64,000 bases of DNA from Rhodocollybia butyracea. Its lineage: Eukaryota; Basidiomycota; Agaricomycetes; Agaricales; Omphalotaceae. The position numbers were made by a program, and so were the translations under genes. Location: the NCBI GenBank assembly GCA_015501585.1, contig JADNRY010000051.1, forward strand, positions 186,001 through 250,000. Reading direction: 5' to 3'. Within the stretch, counting starts at the first letter, position 1. Every line of letters starts with the position of its first letter. Under the pieces are notes generated by a model. It had not been told where the DNA came from and searched no databases. It saw nothing but the letters and a program-made list of their open reading frames with translations. Of this stretch, positions 43,114-52,411 are shown piece after piece.

Positions 43114-43662
43114 ATGCGATTGAGTCCTGTGTTCGCTATCCTTGGACTTTTAGGCATTGTATATGCGATGCCTCTCGTTGTAATCGTCTTCTTCTTTTAA
43201 ACTCTTAATTTTGCTTATATCGGCGACCTAGGACTTTGACTCTCAAGTCACTCGACGAGGCATCTTCGGCAACCTGTTCAACAAAAAACCGTCGATAGAA
43301 CTAATGGTTCGATTCGAGTACGGAACCGGATCGCCACCAGAGGGAATAAACGACGGAACTAATGCCGCTCGGAAAATTGTCAAGAAAACTTGTTAAAACC
43401 ACATTCCCTGACAAAACAGTTACCTATCAATGGGGTGTGTTTTTGGCATCCGAAACATATGTTAAAAGGAATGGAATCAAGTTCACTCTTGAAGGGGGAG
43501 ACCAATATTACGAAGGCTTTGGAGAGATTGGAGGAAAAGGGAAAATACAGCAAAAACCCAGAGAAGACGTGAGTGCATTAAAATCCACTGTGTAATTGCC
43601 TCTCATGTGTTCGACGACAGGAGGCGAGTAGCATCAGTAGTACTAGTAGCGGTAGTAGCTAG
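43114..43662 (+). pseudogene. Array secreted protein, copy 3 (one frame break)
   Basis: Exon 1 (43114-43179): signal peptide MRLSPVFAILGLLGIVYAMP. A 52-nt intron (43180-43231). Exon 2 (43232-43568): DFDSQVTRRGIFGNLFNKKP, then SIELMVRFEYGTG and TNAARKIVKK. In the A-run at 43385-43388 one extra base shifts the frame. The next frame then runs cleanly: TVTYQWGVFLASETYVKRNG, IKFTLEGGDQYYEGFGEIGG, KPRED. A 52-nt intron (43569-43620) leads to a short Ser-rich last exon (EASSISSTSSGSS) and TAG. Apart from one base it is the best reference for the family core. The break is either recent or a sequence error. Confidence 0.65.
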
Positions 43663-44573
43663 CCTATAAGTACATAATTGAGGGCTGGATATTACTCCCC
43701 ACGAAGCTTGGGTGATGCTTCGGGTAGTATTCCGATAATCCGATTCATCGCATATGGAGTTTACACTGCAGGTCATTGGAATTTGGAGCTATGAAATTTT
43801 CCTGGCCCACTGCCCATCTATAGACACTCGTTCAGTGTTCACCCCGCATTCCAAGGTAACTTTTTTCAGACAGAAACCAGATGACCTTTATTATTTCACC
43901 GTAGCACAAATTCGATGCCAAAACTGTGCGATCATTCTTTTTGAGCTTCCGTCTAAATTTTTCTTCAAGGGATGGAATAATTCAGAATAGTCCTACTTCA
44001 GACAAAACAGTAAGCCTCTTTGATCCTGCCTTGACTCACCGAAGTTGGAGTCGGATGGACATATCATTCCTATCATGGTTAGGTATGTATCAAAGCACTG
44101 TGCGCACCAAAGCCTCGCCATCCAGCAACAGCCCAATCGGAAGGGACAGATATGCAATGTTATTTCTTTTGGCTTCAATGGCTGAGATTTTACCAGCAAA
44201 AATCCAGCCTCTAGAGTCTAGACAGACCCCTAATTAGTGGGTAGGGGTGTTCATTCTCAGTTCGGTCGGTCTAGCAAAGGTCTGAAAAAAATTTTCATCT
44301 TGGGCGCAGGAGCCCACTAGCTCAGATTTGAGCCAAAATTCGTGTAGTTTTTGCTCTTAGCAGGCCACTGTTAACATTAACCTAAACGGTACTACTTACA
44401 GCCTACAATCTCTGACTCTCAATCCATGTACCACTGTCTTCTCCCGGGCACTAATGTTCCAAGGTATGATATACGGCGTACTGTGCCGCACTGTATGAAT
44501 GCTCAAGAATCCTACCTGTAATTAAAATTACCGGAGATGAGCTGGTGATGTTACTACCTAATGCCCTGTTTAT
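43663..44573. other. 3' flank of copy 3
   Basis: No gene is called. It contains a peptide-like stretch (about 43844-43921: HSKVTFFRQKPDDLYYFTV) that matches the flank of copy 2 with mostly synonymous changes. It ends at the copia-2 insertion. Confidence 0.5.
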
Positions 44574-44578
44574 ACTTT
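44574..44578. repeat. Target-site duplication of copia-2, left
   Basis: ACTTT, repeated at 49763-49767. Confidence 0.92.
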
Positions 44579-44982
44579 TGTCGAAGGAAGTGCTTCGGGC
44601 AATGGAGTCCCGCCCACTGCCTTTCGGCTTCCGTTGTAGGTGGGACGCGTTTCGTGTCTTGTATATTTTACCCTTCCGTGGGGATTTCTGTTTTTCCCTT
44701 TCCTATTTTATTTATCCTCCCTCTTTCGTTTATCCGAGTGCCTAGATATGACTTGGCAGTTTCGTGCACTTACTTATATACAGGACACATCGTCCTTTCA
44801 CCCTCAGTCGTTTGTCACGTACACTTCTGAGGGTGAGTTTATACTTTATTTATCAGTTTATGGAACCCGTACTTACGTCTATCTATAGCTTAGACTTATA
44901 CGTGTTTCACAGGTACATACAGTCTCAATACGAGTCGTTTGTCACGTACACTTCTGAGGCTTAGACTTATACGTGTTTCACA
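44579..44982 (+). repeat. copia-2 5' LTR
   Basis: 404 bp, TG..CA. TATATTTTA at about 44661 is a candidate TATA box. The 3' third contains a duplicated block: CGTTTGTCACGTACACTTCT (about 44808 and 44937) and TTAGACTTATACGTGTTTCA (about 44890 and 44961). Confidence 0.96.
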
Positions 44983-45066
44983 GGTTATGGGCCCCGGCTA
45001 TCACTGTTAAACACACTTGATTCATACACCTTTGAATAACCGACTCGTACTACACTAAACATAACA

Positions 45067-48000
45067 ATGGCTAGTAACGGAGCAATACCTCCCCCTTTAC
45101 CTGACATCCCTGAAGACCAGAAATTCGACGGGATACGCCTAGCTTGGGCACCAGTTGAAAGAAAAATTCAAATCGCATTGAAAGGACAGGGGCTAATCGG
45201 ATACGTAGATGGGACTATTACTATCCCCCCCATCGTCCAACTGCCGCCTAATGCTCCTGGTACAGCTAGTGCACCAACCCCAGTGTACTCCACGAACCCA
45301 TCCAGGGATGAATGGACGTTTCGTAACGACCGGGCGAGAGGGATGATCGAGGCGTATGTCCTTGACTTGCCGTCCCTGGTACCCACTGTCGACAAGATGA
45401 ATGCGTATGAGGTCTTTGAAGCCTTGAAGAACGAGTTTGGGAAATCGGACGAGATGAAGAAGATAATTACCAACAGACGCCTCAGGAGCCACATCTTCCG
45501 CGATAGTGAACCCATTGATTCCTTCTTCAAAACTTTCCGGGAGTTGCGAAGGGAGGCTATTGAAGGCGGAAACGATGTTTCTGACGATATCTTCAGAGAG
45601 GTTATCCTCTGTGCGTTCCCGACTCCATCCATGGACACTATCATCCAGAACATCACAGCAAACTCCGTAAATTATCCCACCTCTGCGTCGGTGATTCAAC
45701 AGATCACCTTCCAGTATTCTCGTACTGAGACTCGACCCGATGCTGCTGTGTCGGGGGATAGGCTTCCGCAAGCGAACATCGCTCTTCAGGCTAGGATCGA
45801 GCACCTTGAGCGTCAGCTTGCCGCCGTTTCTGTTGGTGGTTCAGGAGTGAAAGGGAATGGAAATGGGAAGAAGTGTACTAACCCAAATTGCTTGAGAGAA
45901 GGGCACGTAGCGGAGGACTGCTTCAGAAAGGGCGGAGGTAAAGAAGGGCAGTATCCGCCCTGGTGGAAAGGAAAGAAGGATACCCCAGCGGCGAATACAG
46001 CGGTTTCTACGAACTCATCAGTTTCCATAGGGGAGTTGACACAGCACTATGCCGGTTATAGCGCGTCCATGTTGTCGTCGGACTCTGGAGACGAAACCTT
46101 CGCTGACTCGGGTGCTTCAGACCATTTCTTCAGAAAGAAATCTGATTTCCTCACCTATACGCCCTGCTCACGCTTGAGCAGATCATCTGAATCGTCGACG
46201 GCTCTAAAGATAGTCGGCTATGGTAAAGCTCAGAAGTCTTTCGTGCACGAAGGAAAGATAATCAAGATTACCTTCGAGGAAGCCCTTCACTCTCCATCAG
46301 TAACCTCAGATCTCGTGTCTATTTCCAAACTATGTGACAAAGGTATGACCACCGTGTTTGATAAACAAACCGCGAAGTTCTTCTCGGAGTCCGGAGTGCA
46401 CATCTTGACGGGATACAGACATGGTGGCCTATATCGATTGCAGGAGAAAGAGACGTCGGCGTTAGTAGTCAAGTCGAGAACCCTGGATAAGCCAGTGGAT
46501 ATCGAGGGATGGCACCGACGTTTTGGTCATGCGGGATTGACGAGAATCCGACTCGCGTTGGAAAGAAACCTACTTAACGGCTTGAAGGTGATCGGAGATC
46601 CAAACAGCAAACCACCCGAGTGCGACCCATGCCATATCGGTCAGGCCAAACGCAGACCCTTCGACGGGAAAACAGAGGTGGAGTCCAGGATATTAGAACG
46701 AATTCATATTGACCTCACAGGCCCGATGCGCACTCGCGCGTTAGGCGGATTCTACTACTCCATGCCTATAGTCGATGGGTGTTCAGCGATGACCAAAGAC
46801 TACTATCTGATGAACAAAGAGGCTTCTTCTACGCTCGCAGCATTGGAAAAGTACAGAGCATTGGCCGAGAATGAGACTGGGAAGAGATTGCTATATGTCA
46901 GAGTTGATGGTGGAAAGGAATTTAGTAGTGCACCGTGGATGAAATGGGCGGAAGAGAAGGGAATCAAGCTTGAAGTCACTCCTGCATACTCGTCAGCGGC
47001 GAACGGGCTAGTCGAGCGGAAGCACGGAGTCACCTTTGACCATGTTCGTACTATTCTCTATGAGTCCGGTCTACCTCCCTACCTCTGGACGTACGCCTGT
47101 GCCTATGTTGTCTACACAGAAAATCTCCTCCCTGCTGCTAGGACTGGCTACAAGATTCCTGCTGAGCTTTGGTATAGGAAGAAGATGGACGTCGCTCACC
47201 TGCGTCCATGGGGTGCTGTTGCTTGGGGTACTATCGTCGATGGCAGTCCAGGTAAGCTGGACCCTCGAGGTTTCTCGGGTAGGATGATAGGCTATGGAGA
47301 AAGGGGCGTTTATCTGTTGTACTTGCCGTCGGGTCGAGTGGTCGCTAGTCGTGATGTGTCCTTTGACGAGAGGGTACAAGCTTCTCTGCCCTCAGTTGCA
47401 GGGGAGAGGGGAGACGAGAGCGACGGAGACGTTGATATGGGAACTCAACATCTCGACGACGTCAGGGCAACTGATGCCGGAGACAGCACTAAAGTCTCCG
47501 AGTCCGTGATCTCCGACTCATTAAAGGTACCCGATCAATACTTAAACCCACAGCCACAGCTTCAGCAACCTCGCCGCTCTACTCGCAATAAAACTCCTTC
47601 AGCTATCGCAAAGGCCAGCGCAGAGTCTGAAATCAGAGAGAGAGAAAGTAATAAGGCACGACTCGAATGGGCGACGGATCTTAGAAGGCCGAGAGCAAAT
47701 TTCACTGCCCTTACCGAGAATCTACCCACTGAAGTTGACGAGATATTCAATGCCGCCCTCACAGCTGTTGGACTACCACCTGTTCCGAAGACATACTCGA
47801 AAGCCATGGATGATCCGACTCGCTGGACTCCAGCTATTCAGAAGGAGATCAAACGAATGGAAGAATTTAAAGTCTTCGGACCTCTTCAGGATCCTCCCTC
47901 AGGAGCAACTATTCTCAATCCGCTATGGGTATTCGCTCACAAACTCAACGGGTCAGGGGAGATTGTCGATGAGAAGGCACGCTTAGTTGTGAATGGAGGT

Positions 48001-49353
48001 ACTCAGGTAGAGGGGAGAGACTTCTTTGAGGTCTTTGCCGCTGTCTTACGCTTCGAGTCTCTTCGTATCCTCATCGCCGTATGGATCTCCCTAGGCTACT
48101 TTATCTGGCAGATAGACTTCGCGTCCGCATATCTTAACGCTGATATGGAAGAGGAGATGTACATCCGGCCGCCTGAAGGTTTTGAGGGTAGAGGAACTGG
48201 TAAGGTAATGCGAATGAAGAAGTCGCTTTACGGGTCTATGCAGGCCGGGAGAAACTGGTGGAAGCTCCTCGATGCGACATACAAGGATCTTGGATACCGA
48301 CGATCACAAGCAGACCAGTGCGTTAGGACGAGGAAGACAGATATTGGGGAGACAATGACTGGCACCTATACGGATGACACGCTGGGAGGTTCTTCGTCAA
48401 AGGATGAAATGGCTAGGGCAAAAGAAGAAATAGGTAACCGTTATCGAATCAAGGAAACAGATACCGTCCAGTTTGCTTTGGGTATGCGGCTAGTCCATGA
48501 TAGGGACTCAGGAACGGCGACACTCTCGATGCCAGCATACTGGGACCAACTATTTGCCCGGTTCGGTCTTCAAGACTTGAAACCGAAAGCGACGCCATAT
48601 CCTCCTGGGCTCAAACTCACCAGAGACATGTCACCCAAGTCTGATGCCGACCGTTTTTTTATGGAAGACAAGCCATTCGCTGAGCTCCTAGGTGGAATCC
48701 AGTTTGGACAGGGAGCTTGCCGACCAGACTTTGCATTCGAGACTAACGACCTGGCTCAATTCACTCAGGATCCCGGGCCTGCTCATTGGGGCGCTCTCGT
48801 CCATCTCTGTCGATACATCACGGGTACGAAAACGAAAGGCATTGTATTCAAAAGGTCAGAATCGGGCCTTCACCCAAAGACTTATTGCGATGCTAATCAT
48901 GCAGCTTGTACCGATACCCGGCGATCCGTTACCGGGGTTCTTACGATGCTCGCTGGAGGTCCCGTTTTCTGGATGTCGAAACGACAGGATGTGGTTGCGC
49001 TCTCTACTACAGAAGCGGAGTATATCGCTTATGGTAAAGGGGCACAGCAGGCGAAATGGGTTCACAATTTCATGGCGGAGATTGGATATCCTACCCCTCT
49101 TCCTTCTCAGCTCTTCGCAGATAACAAGAGCGCTATTGCCATTTCCGAAAATCCGAAATTTCACCAGCGCGTTAAGCATATCGACATTCGTTTTCACTTC
49201 CTCAGAGATCTTGTTGAAGGTGGAGAGATAAAGATCAATTATGTTGCTTCTGAGGACAATCTGGCGGACATCCTCACTAAGCCATTGGGTACTACGCTTC
49301 ATAGACGAATCGTTGGTCTTATGGGAATGGAGGACGGCGATGAGCGGGACTAG
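45067..49353 (+). CDS. copia-2 gag-pol polyprotein
   Basis: A 1428-residue single-frame Ty1/copia polyprotein. Order, with approximate residues: gag (1-250), knuckle variant CX4CX4HX4C (CTNPNCLREGHVAEDC, about 270), aspartic protease (FADSGASDHFF, about 345), GAG-pre-integrase (WHRRFGHAG, about 482), integrase core with Asp in HIDLTGP (548), Asp in RVDGGKEF (613) and Glu in GLVERKHG (about 645), reverse transcriptase (WQIDFASAYLN, about 1015; active-site box YTDD, about 1101), RNase H (TYCDANHA, about 1275; STTEAEY; VKHIDIRFHFLRD; ADILTKPL). The start ATG lies 84 nt after the LTR. The ORF stops 5 nt before the 3' LTR, leaving just the purine tract. No frameshift was found, unlike copia-1. Gag and pol are fused, as is usual in copia elements. 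Confidence 0.96.
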   Translation: MASNGAIPPPLPDIPEDQKFDGIRLAWAPVERKIQIALKGQGLIGYVDGTITIPPIVQLPPNAPGTASAPTPVYSTNPSRDEWTFRNDRARGMIEAYVLDLPSLVPTVDKMNAYEVFEALKNEFGKSDEMKKIITNRRLRSHIFRDSEPIDSFFKTFRELRREAIEGGNDVSDDIFREVILCAFPTPSMDTIIQNITANSVNYPTSASVIQQITFQYSRTETRPDAAVSGDRLPQANIALQARIEHLERQLAAVSVGGSGVKGNGNGKKCTNPNCLREGHVAEDCFRKGGGKEGQYPPWWKGKKDTPAANTAVSTNSSVSIGELTQHYAGYSASMLSSDSGDETFADSGASDHFFRKKSDFLTYTPCSRLSRSSESSTALKIVGYGKAQKSFVHEGKIIKITFEEALHSPSVTSDLVSISKLCDKGMTTVFDKQTAKFFSESGVHILTGYRHGGLYRLQEKETSALVVKSRTLDKPVDIEGWHRRFGHAGLTRIRLALERNLLNGLKVIGDPNSKPPECDPCHIGQAKRRPFDGKTEVESRILERIHIDLTGPMRTRALGGFYYSMPIVDGCSAMTKDYYLMNKEASSTLAALEKYRALAENETGKRLLYVRVDGGKEFSSAPWMKWAEEKGIKLEVTPAYSSAANGLVERKHGVTFDHVRTILYESGLPPYLWTYACAYVVYTENLLPAARTGYKIPAELWYRKKMDVAHLRPWGAVAWGTIVDGSPGKLDPRGFSGRMIGYGERGVYLLYLPSGRVVASRDVSFDERVQASLPSVAGERGDESDGDVDMGTQHLDDVRATDAGDSTKVSESVISDSLKVPDQYLNPQPQLQQPRRSTRNKTPSAIAKASAESEIRERESNKARLEWATDLRRPRANFTALTENLPTEVDEIFNAALTAVGLPPVPKTYSKAMDDPTRWTPAIQKEIKRMEEFKVFGPLQDPPSGATILNPLWVFAHKLNGSGEIVDEKARLVVNGGTQVEGRDFFEVFAAVLRFESLRILIAVWISLGYFIWQIDFASAYLNADMEEEMYIRPPEGFEGRGTGKVMRMKKSLYGSMQAGRNWWKLLDATYKDLGYRRSQADQCVRTRKTDIGETMTGTYTDDTLGGSSSKDEMARAKEEIGNRYRIKETDTVQFALGMRLVHDRDSGTATLSMPAYWDQLFARFGLQDLKPKATPYPPGLKLTRDMSPKSDADRFFMEDKPFAELLGGIQFGQGACRPDFAFETNDLAQFTQDPGPAHWGALVHLCRYITGTKTKGIVFKRSESGLHPKTYCDANHAACTDTRRSVTGVLTMLAGGPVFWMSKRQDVVALSTTEAEYIAYGKGAQQAKWVHNFMAEIGYPTPLPSQLFADNKSAIAISENPKFHQRVKHIDIRFHFLRDLVEGGEIKINYVASEDNLADILTKPLGTTLHRRIVGLMGMEDGDERD

Positions 49354-49358
49354 GGGAG

Positions 49359-49762
49359 TGTCGAAGGAAGTGCTTCGGGCAATGGAGTCCCGCCCACTGC
49401 CTTTCGGCTTCCGTTGTAGGTGGGACGCGTTTCGTGTCTTGTATATTTTACCCTTCCGTGGGGATTTCTGTTTTTCCCTTTCCTATTTTATTTATCCTCC
49501 CTCTTTCGTTTATCCGAGTGCCTAGATATGACTTGGCAGTTTCGTGCACTTACTTATATACAGGACACATCGTCCTTTCACCCTCAGTCGTTTGTCACGT
49601 ACACTTCTGAGGGTGAGTTTATACTTTATTTATCAGTTTATGGAACCCGTACTTACGTCTATCTATAGCTTAGACTTATACGTGTTTCACAGGTACATAC
49701 AGTCTCAATACGAGTCGTTTGTCACGTACACTTCTGAGGCTTAGACTTATACGTGTTTCACA
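49359..49762 (+). repeat. copia-2 3' LTR
   Basis: 404 bp, identical by eye to the 5' LTR; followed by ACTTT. Confidence 0.96.
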
Positions 49763-49767
49763 ACTTT

Positions 49768-50769
49768 CCCTCATACATTGATTCCACCGCATAGGAGGCT
49801 TTGCTTCACGCTCTTATGATGCATAAAGCAGCGGTCATAGACCAGGCTTAGTAGACGAAATCCCCGATGCAAAAAAAAAAACAGATAGGAGATAAAGGTC
49901 GTCAGGCCGCCTCCATTTGGACCGAGGCTCTACTAGTATGTACTCGTTTCGCTACAGAATAAATCGGCATTCATGTCCTGTCCCTCGGCCTTACACACCT
50001 AAGAACATACGTACCTGAAGATCCCCAAAAAACATCGATATATGCATTCACGTCGACGAGCAATTGGAATTTGAATTATGGAACAGCGGCAACACTGCCG
50101 CAAGACCGCCGACTCATTTGGATCTCTTTGGATCCGAGGAATTAGGCGGCTAACCAAATCAGGCAAGCCGCAATTGCCTCTAATTGCCTCCAGATAATTG
50201 ATTATTGTACCTGGAACCTACTGGAACCTGGAGAAACCTGGGGAAACATCTGGAAACATGGGGTAGTACCTGGTAGTAGCTGGTAGTACTTTAAAATTTT
50301 GCGCACTTTTTGCACTGCGTGTCAAAGAGTGATCCTTCCTGAGGCCGCCTATATCGATCTCTATTTATCTAGGCGCATGGTTTCATGTTAAATCCAACTG
50401 CTATTCTCGTGACCTTCTGCCAGATGAACGTTTGAACATTCGAAAAAGGATAAACGAATAGGTTCTCGGAGCTTGAACTCGGGTCTAACCACTGGCTGAT
50501 ATTGTACAGCCAAAGGTGAGCCCTTAGCAACAACAGTCCACTCTGGCAAAGACTCTTCTCTTTTGGCTACTATACATCGATGCATCGTTCAACCCACTAA
50601 CGAACTGTACTCACGAACAACAGCAGAACAAAACCTATTGGTAGGAAAGCGTTTGTAGATATAGTGGTGTGGAATCTACCCCAAGTTCCAACCCCACTCG
50701 GCCCTTTTCCAAACACTGGATTCGAGCCGTACCATGAGGTGTAAGGGGGGCCGGCCCATGCCTCCGCTC
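49768..50769. other. Upstream region of array copy 4
   Basis: No gene is supported. From about 50500 it is homologous to upstream flanks of copies 1 and 3 (AGCAACAACAGTCCACTCT, AAACACTGGATTCGAGCC). Confidence 0.5.
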
Positions 50770-50885
50770 CCTCATTTAAAAGCCAGCCTACTTTTAAATT
50801 TGATAGTCTATTTTCTTTGCTGGCCAAAGAGAACCTCTGCCTAACAACCAGACACCAGTCGTTCATCCACTTTCTACTTGCCAAC
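50770..50885 (+). promoter_or_regulatory. Conserved leader of array copy 4
   Basis: CATTTAAAAGCCAGCC .. TTTGATAG .. TTTTCTTTGCTGGCCAAAGA, then AACCAGACACCAG, as in the other units. Confidence 0.6.
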
Positions 50886-51683
50886 ATGCGATTGAATCCT
50901 GTACTCGCTATCCTTGGAATCGTATACATTATATATGCGATGCCCCTCCTGGTAATCGTTTTCTTCTTTTAAGCCAATAAATTTTCGCATCTATTGACGG
51001 ACACCCAGGAGTCTGACACTCGAAGATGCAAGGAATCCAACTCTCGAGTCACTCGGCGCTGCTTGTTCTTCCCTTCCTCGACGATAAGACTAACGGTCGA
51101 ATTCGTCTACAAACCCAAAGGCAAAACCCCAGTCGCATCGTCAACATGCAGAGAAGAAGACGGAGCAATAGAGCTCCAAAACATGAAAACAAACAAAAAG
51201 AAAGAGAAAGGAAGCGGGAAGAAGCCAACTAAGAATATGAGAGAATGGAAGTTGGGACAAGAAGCCGCTTATCGTATAGTCAGAGAAGTTGTCAAACAAT
51301 CTCCTTCCTTCTATGAGAGAGGACCGATCGAGTGGAAATGGGGCTATACACAAAAAAACAAAACATATGTTGAAAAGAATGGAGTAAACTTCGCCATTAA
51401 ATGGGGAATATTTCATTACGACGGCTATGGAGAAATCAGAAAGGTACCGCCGCCAACTCACTACCCCTGGGACCAAGACAAAGAGGAGGTAACAAACGGG
51501 ATATTAAAGCGAAACGAGACAAAGAATCACGTAAGTGCATCCACATTTACTGTGTCCTTGCCTCATTCTGTTCAACAGAGGCCCTGGCCTTTTGGCAAGA
51601 AAACATACGTTGTTGGTAAAAGTACAGATGATGGGCCGGTTTATTGGATTGGTGACGACTTCGAGGATCGCCTGCCGTGTTGA
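50886..51683 (+). CDS. Array secreted protein, copy 4 (open, divergent)
   Basis: The only copy with a continuous frame: about 230 residues in three exons (50886-50951, 51009-51530, 51579-51683). Exon 1 is the family signal peptide, MRLNPVLAILGIVYIIYAMP. Exon 2 opens with a propeptide-like stretch ending RVTRRC (the dibasic site is kept). A lineage-specific Lys-rich insertion follows (KTNKKKEKGSGKKPTKNM), then the family core: QEAAYRIVREVV, WKWGYTQ, KTYVEKNGVNFAI, YDGYGEI. The second intron (48 nt, GTAAGT..CAG) matches the position in other copies; it is a multiple of three with no stop, so retention would add 16 residues. The last exon (RPWPFGKKTYVVGKSTDDGP .. EDRLPC) is not Ser/Thr-rich. No known domain recognised; secretion is inferred from the signal peptide. 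Confidence 0.75.
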
Positions 51684-52411
51684 TTTTAAGTACCATTTAC
51701 GTACATACGATAACTAGTATTACGGCGAAAAGTCCCCAGTTCCAGAAGATATCGTGTCGCCAAGACAAAGCGTAGCTACCGCAAAGTAAACGCTAGTGAA
51801 GCTTTGATCAAGCGCTCCAATCCCAAGTCCTCGTCCTGTATAGTTTGCGGACAACTTCTCCGTCTAGGGGCGCTACTAGTAATGCCTATTCTCTGTTCGG
51901 ATTACTTTAACTCTGACTTGGTCCTGTATCGATTGGCCTTGCCATATCCGATGAAGAGATTCCTGCAACGCCATCAGTACATATATTGATGTCCAAATGA
52001 AAAATTCAAGCGGACGAGGTCGGCAGAGGTTTCCAAAGGCAAAGGCAGTGGAAGCACACAGAAAAAAAAAAGAGGAGACGAATAGGGCCCGGAAGGAAAG
52101 ACCTAGTCCTCCTAGATGATTACCAAGCTCGTCTCGGTAAGCAAGCACCTCCCCAAGGCTCACAAACAACAATAGAATCAAAACTATTCCGAGTACTTAG
52201 GAAAAAAGCATAACTCGACCATTTATATGTCACCCAGGCCACGAATGTCTCAGTGCCTCCAGTAGAATCAAGCCTATTCTTTTCGCAGTTCTATCTTATC
52301 AAGCTGCAAAGAATACGAGTCCATCCAACCAGTATTCTAACAATTCTCAATTTCTCGATATGCTCCAAGCTACATCAAAAGAACACACAACAACGACCAA
52401 AGACGTTACAT
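51684..52411. other. 3' flank of copy 4 and array end
   Basis: No gene. 51940-52050 resembles 26080-26180 behind the relic copy. After about 52100 the sequence is single-copy 3' flank of coronin. Confidence 0.5.

Larger units (their letters stand above)
44579..49762 (+). mobile_element. Ty1/copia LTR retrotransposon, copia-2, apparently intact
   Basis: Two 404-bp LTRs (44579-44982, 49359-49762) identical by eye, target duplication ACTTT, primer binding site GGTTATGGGCCCCGGC (44983-44998) complementary to the anticodon arm of initiator methionine tRNA, and a purine tract AGGGGAG just before the 3' LTR. One uninterrupted gag-pol frame fills the interior. All structural parts of an autonomous element are present, so this is probably a very recent insertion. 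It sits in the 3' flank of array copy 3. Confidence 0.97.

Noticed and set aside
45168..45804. Minus-strand ORFs of 162 and 203 codons
   Set aside because: Antisense shadows of the intact copia-2 gag region.
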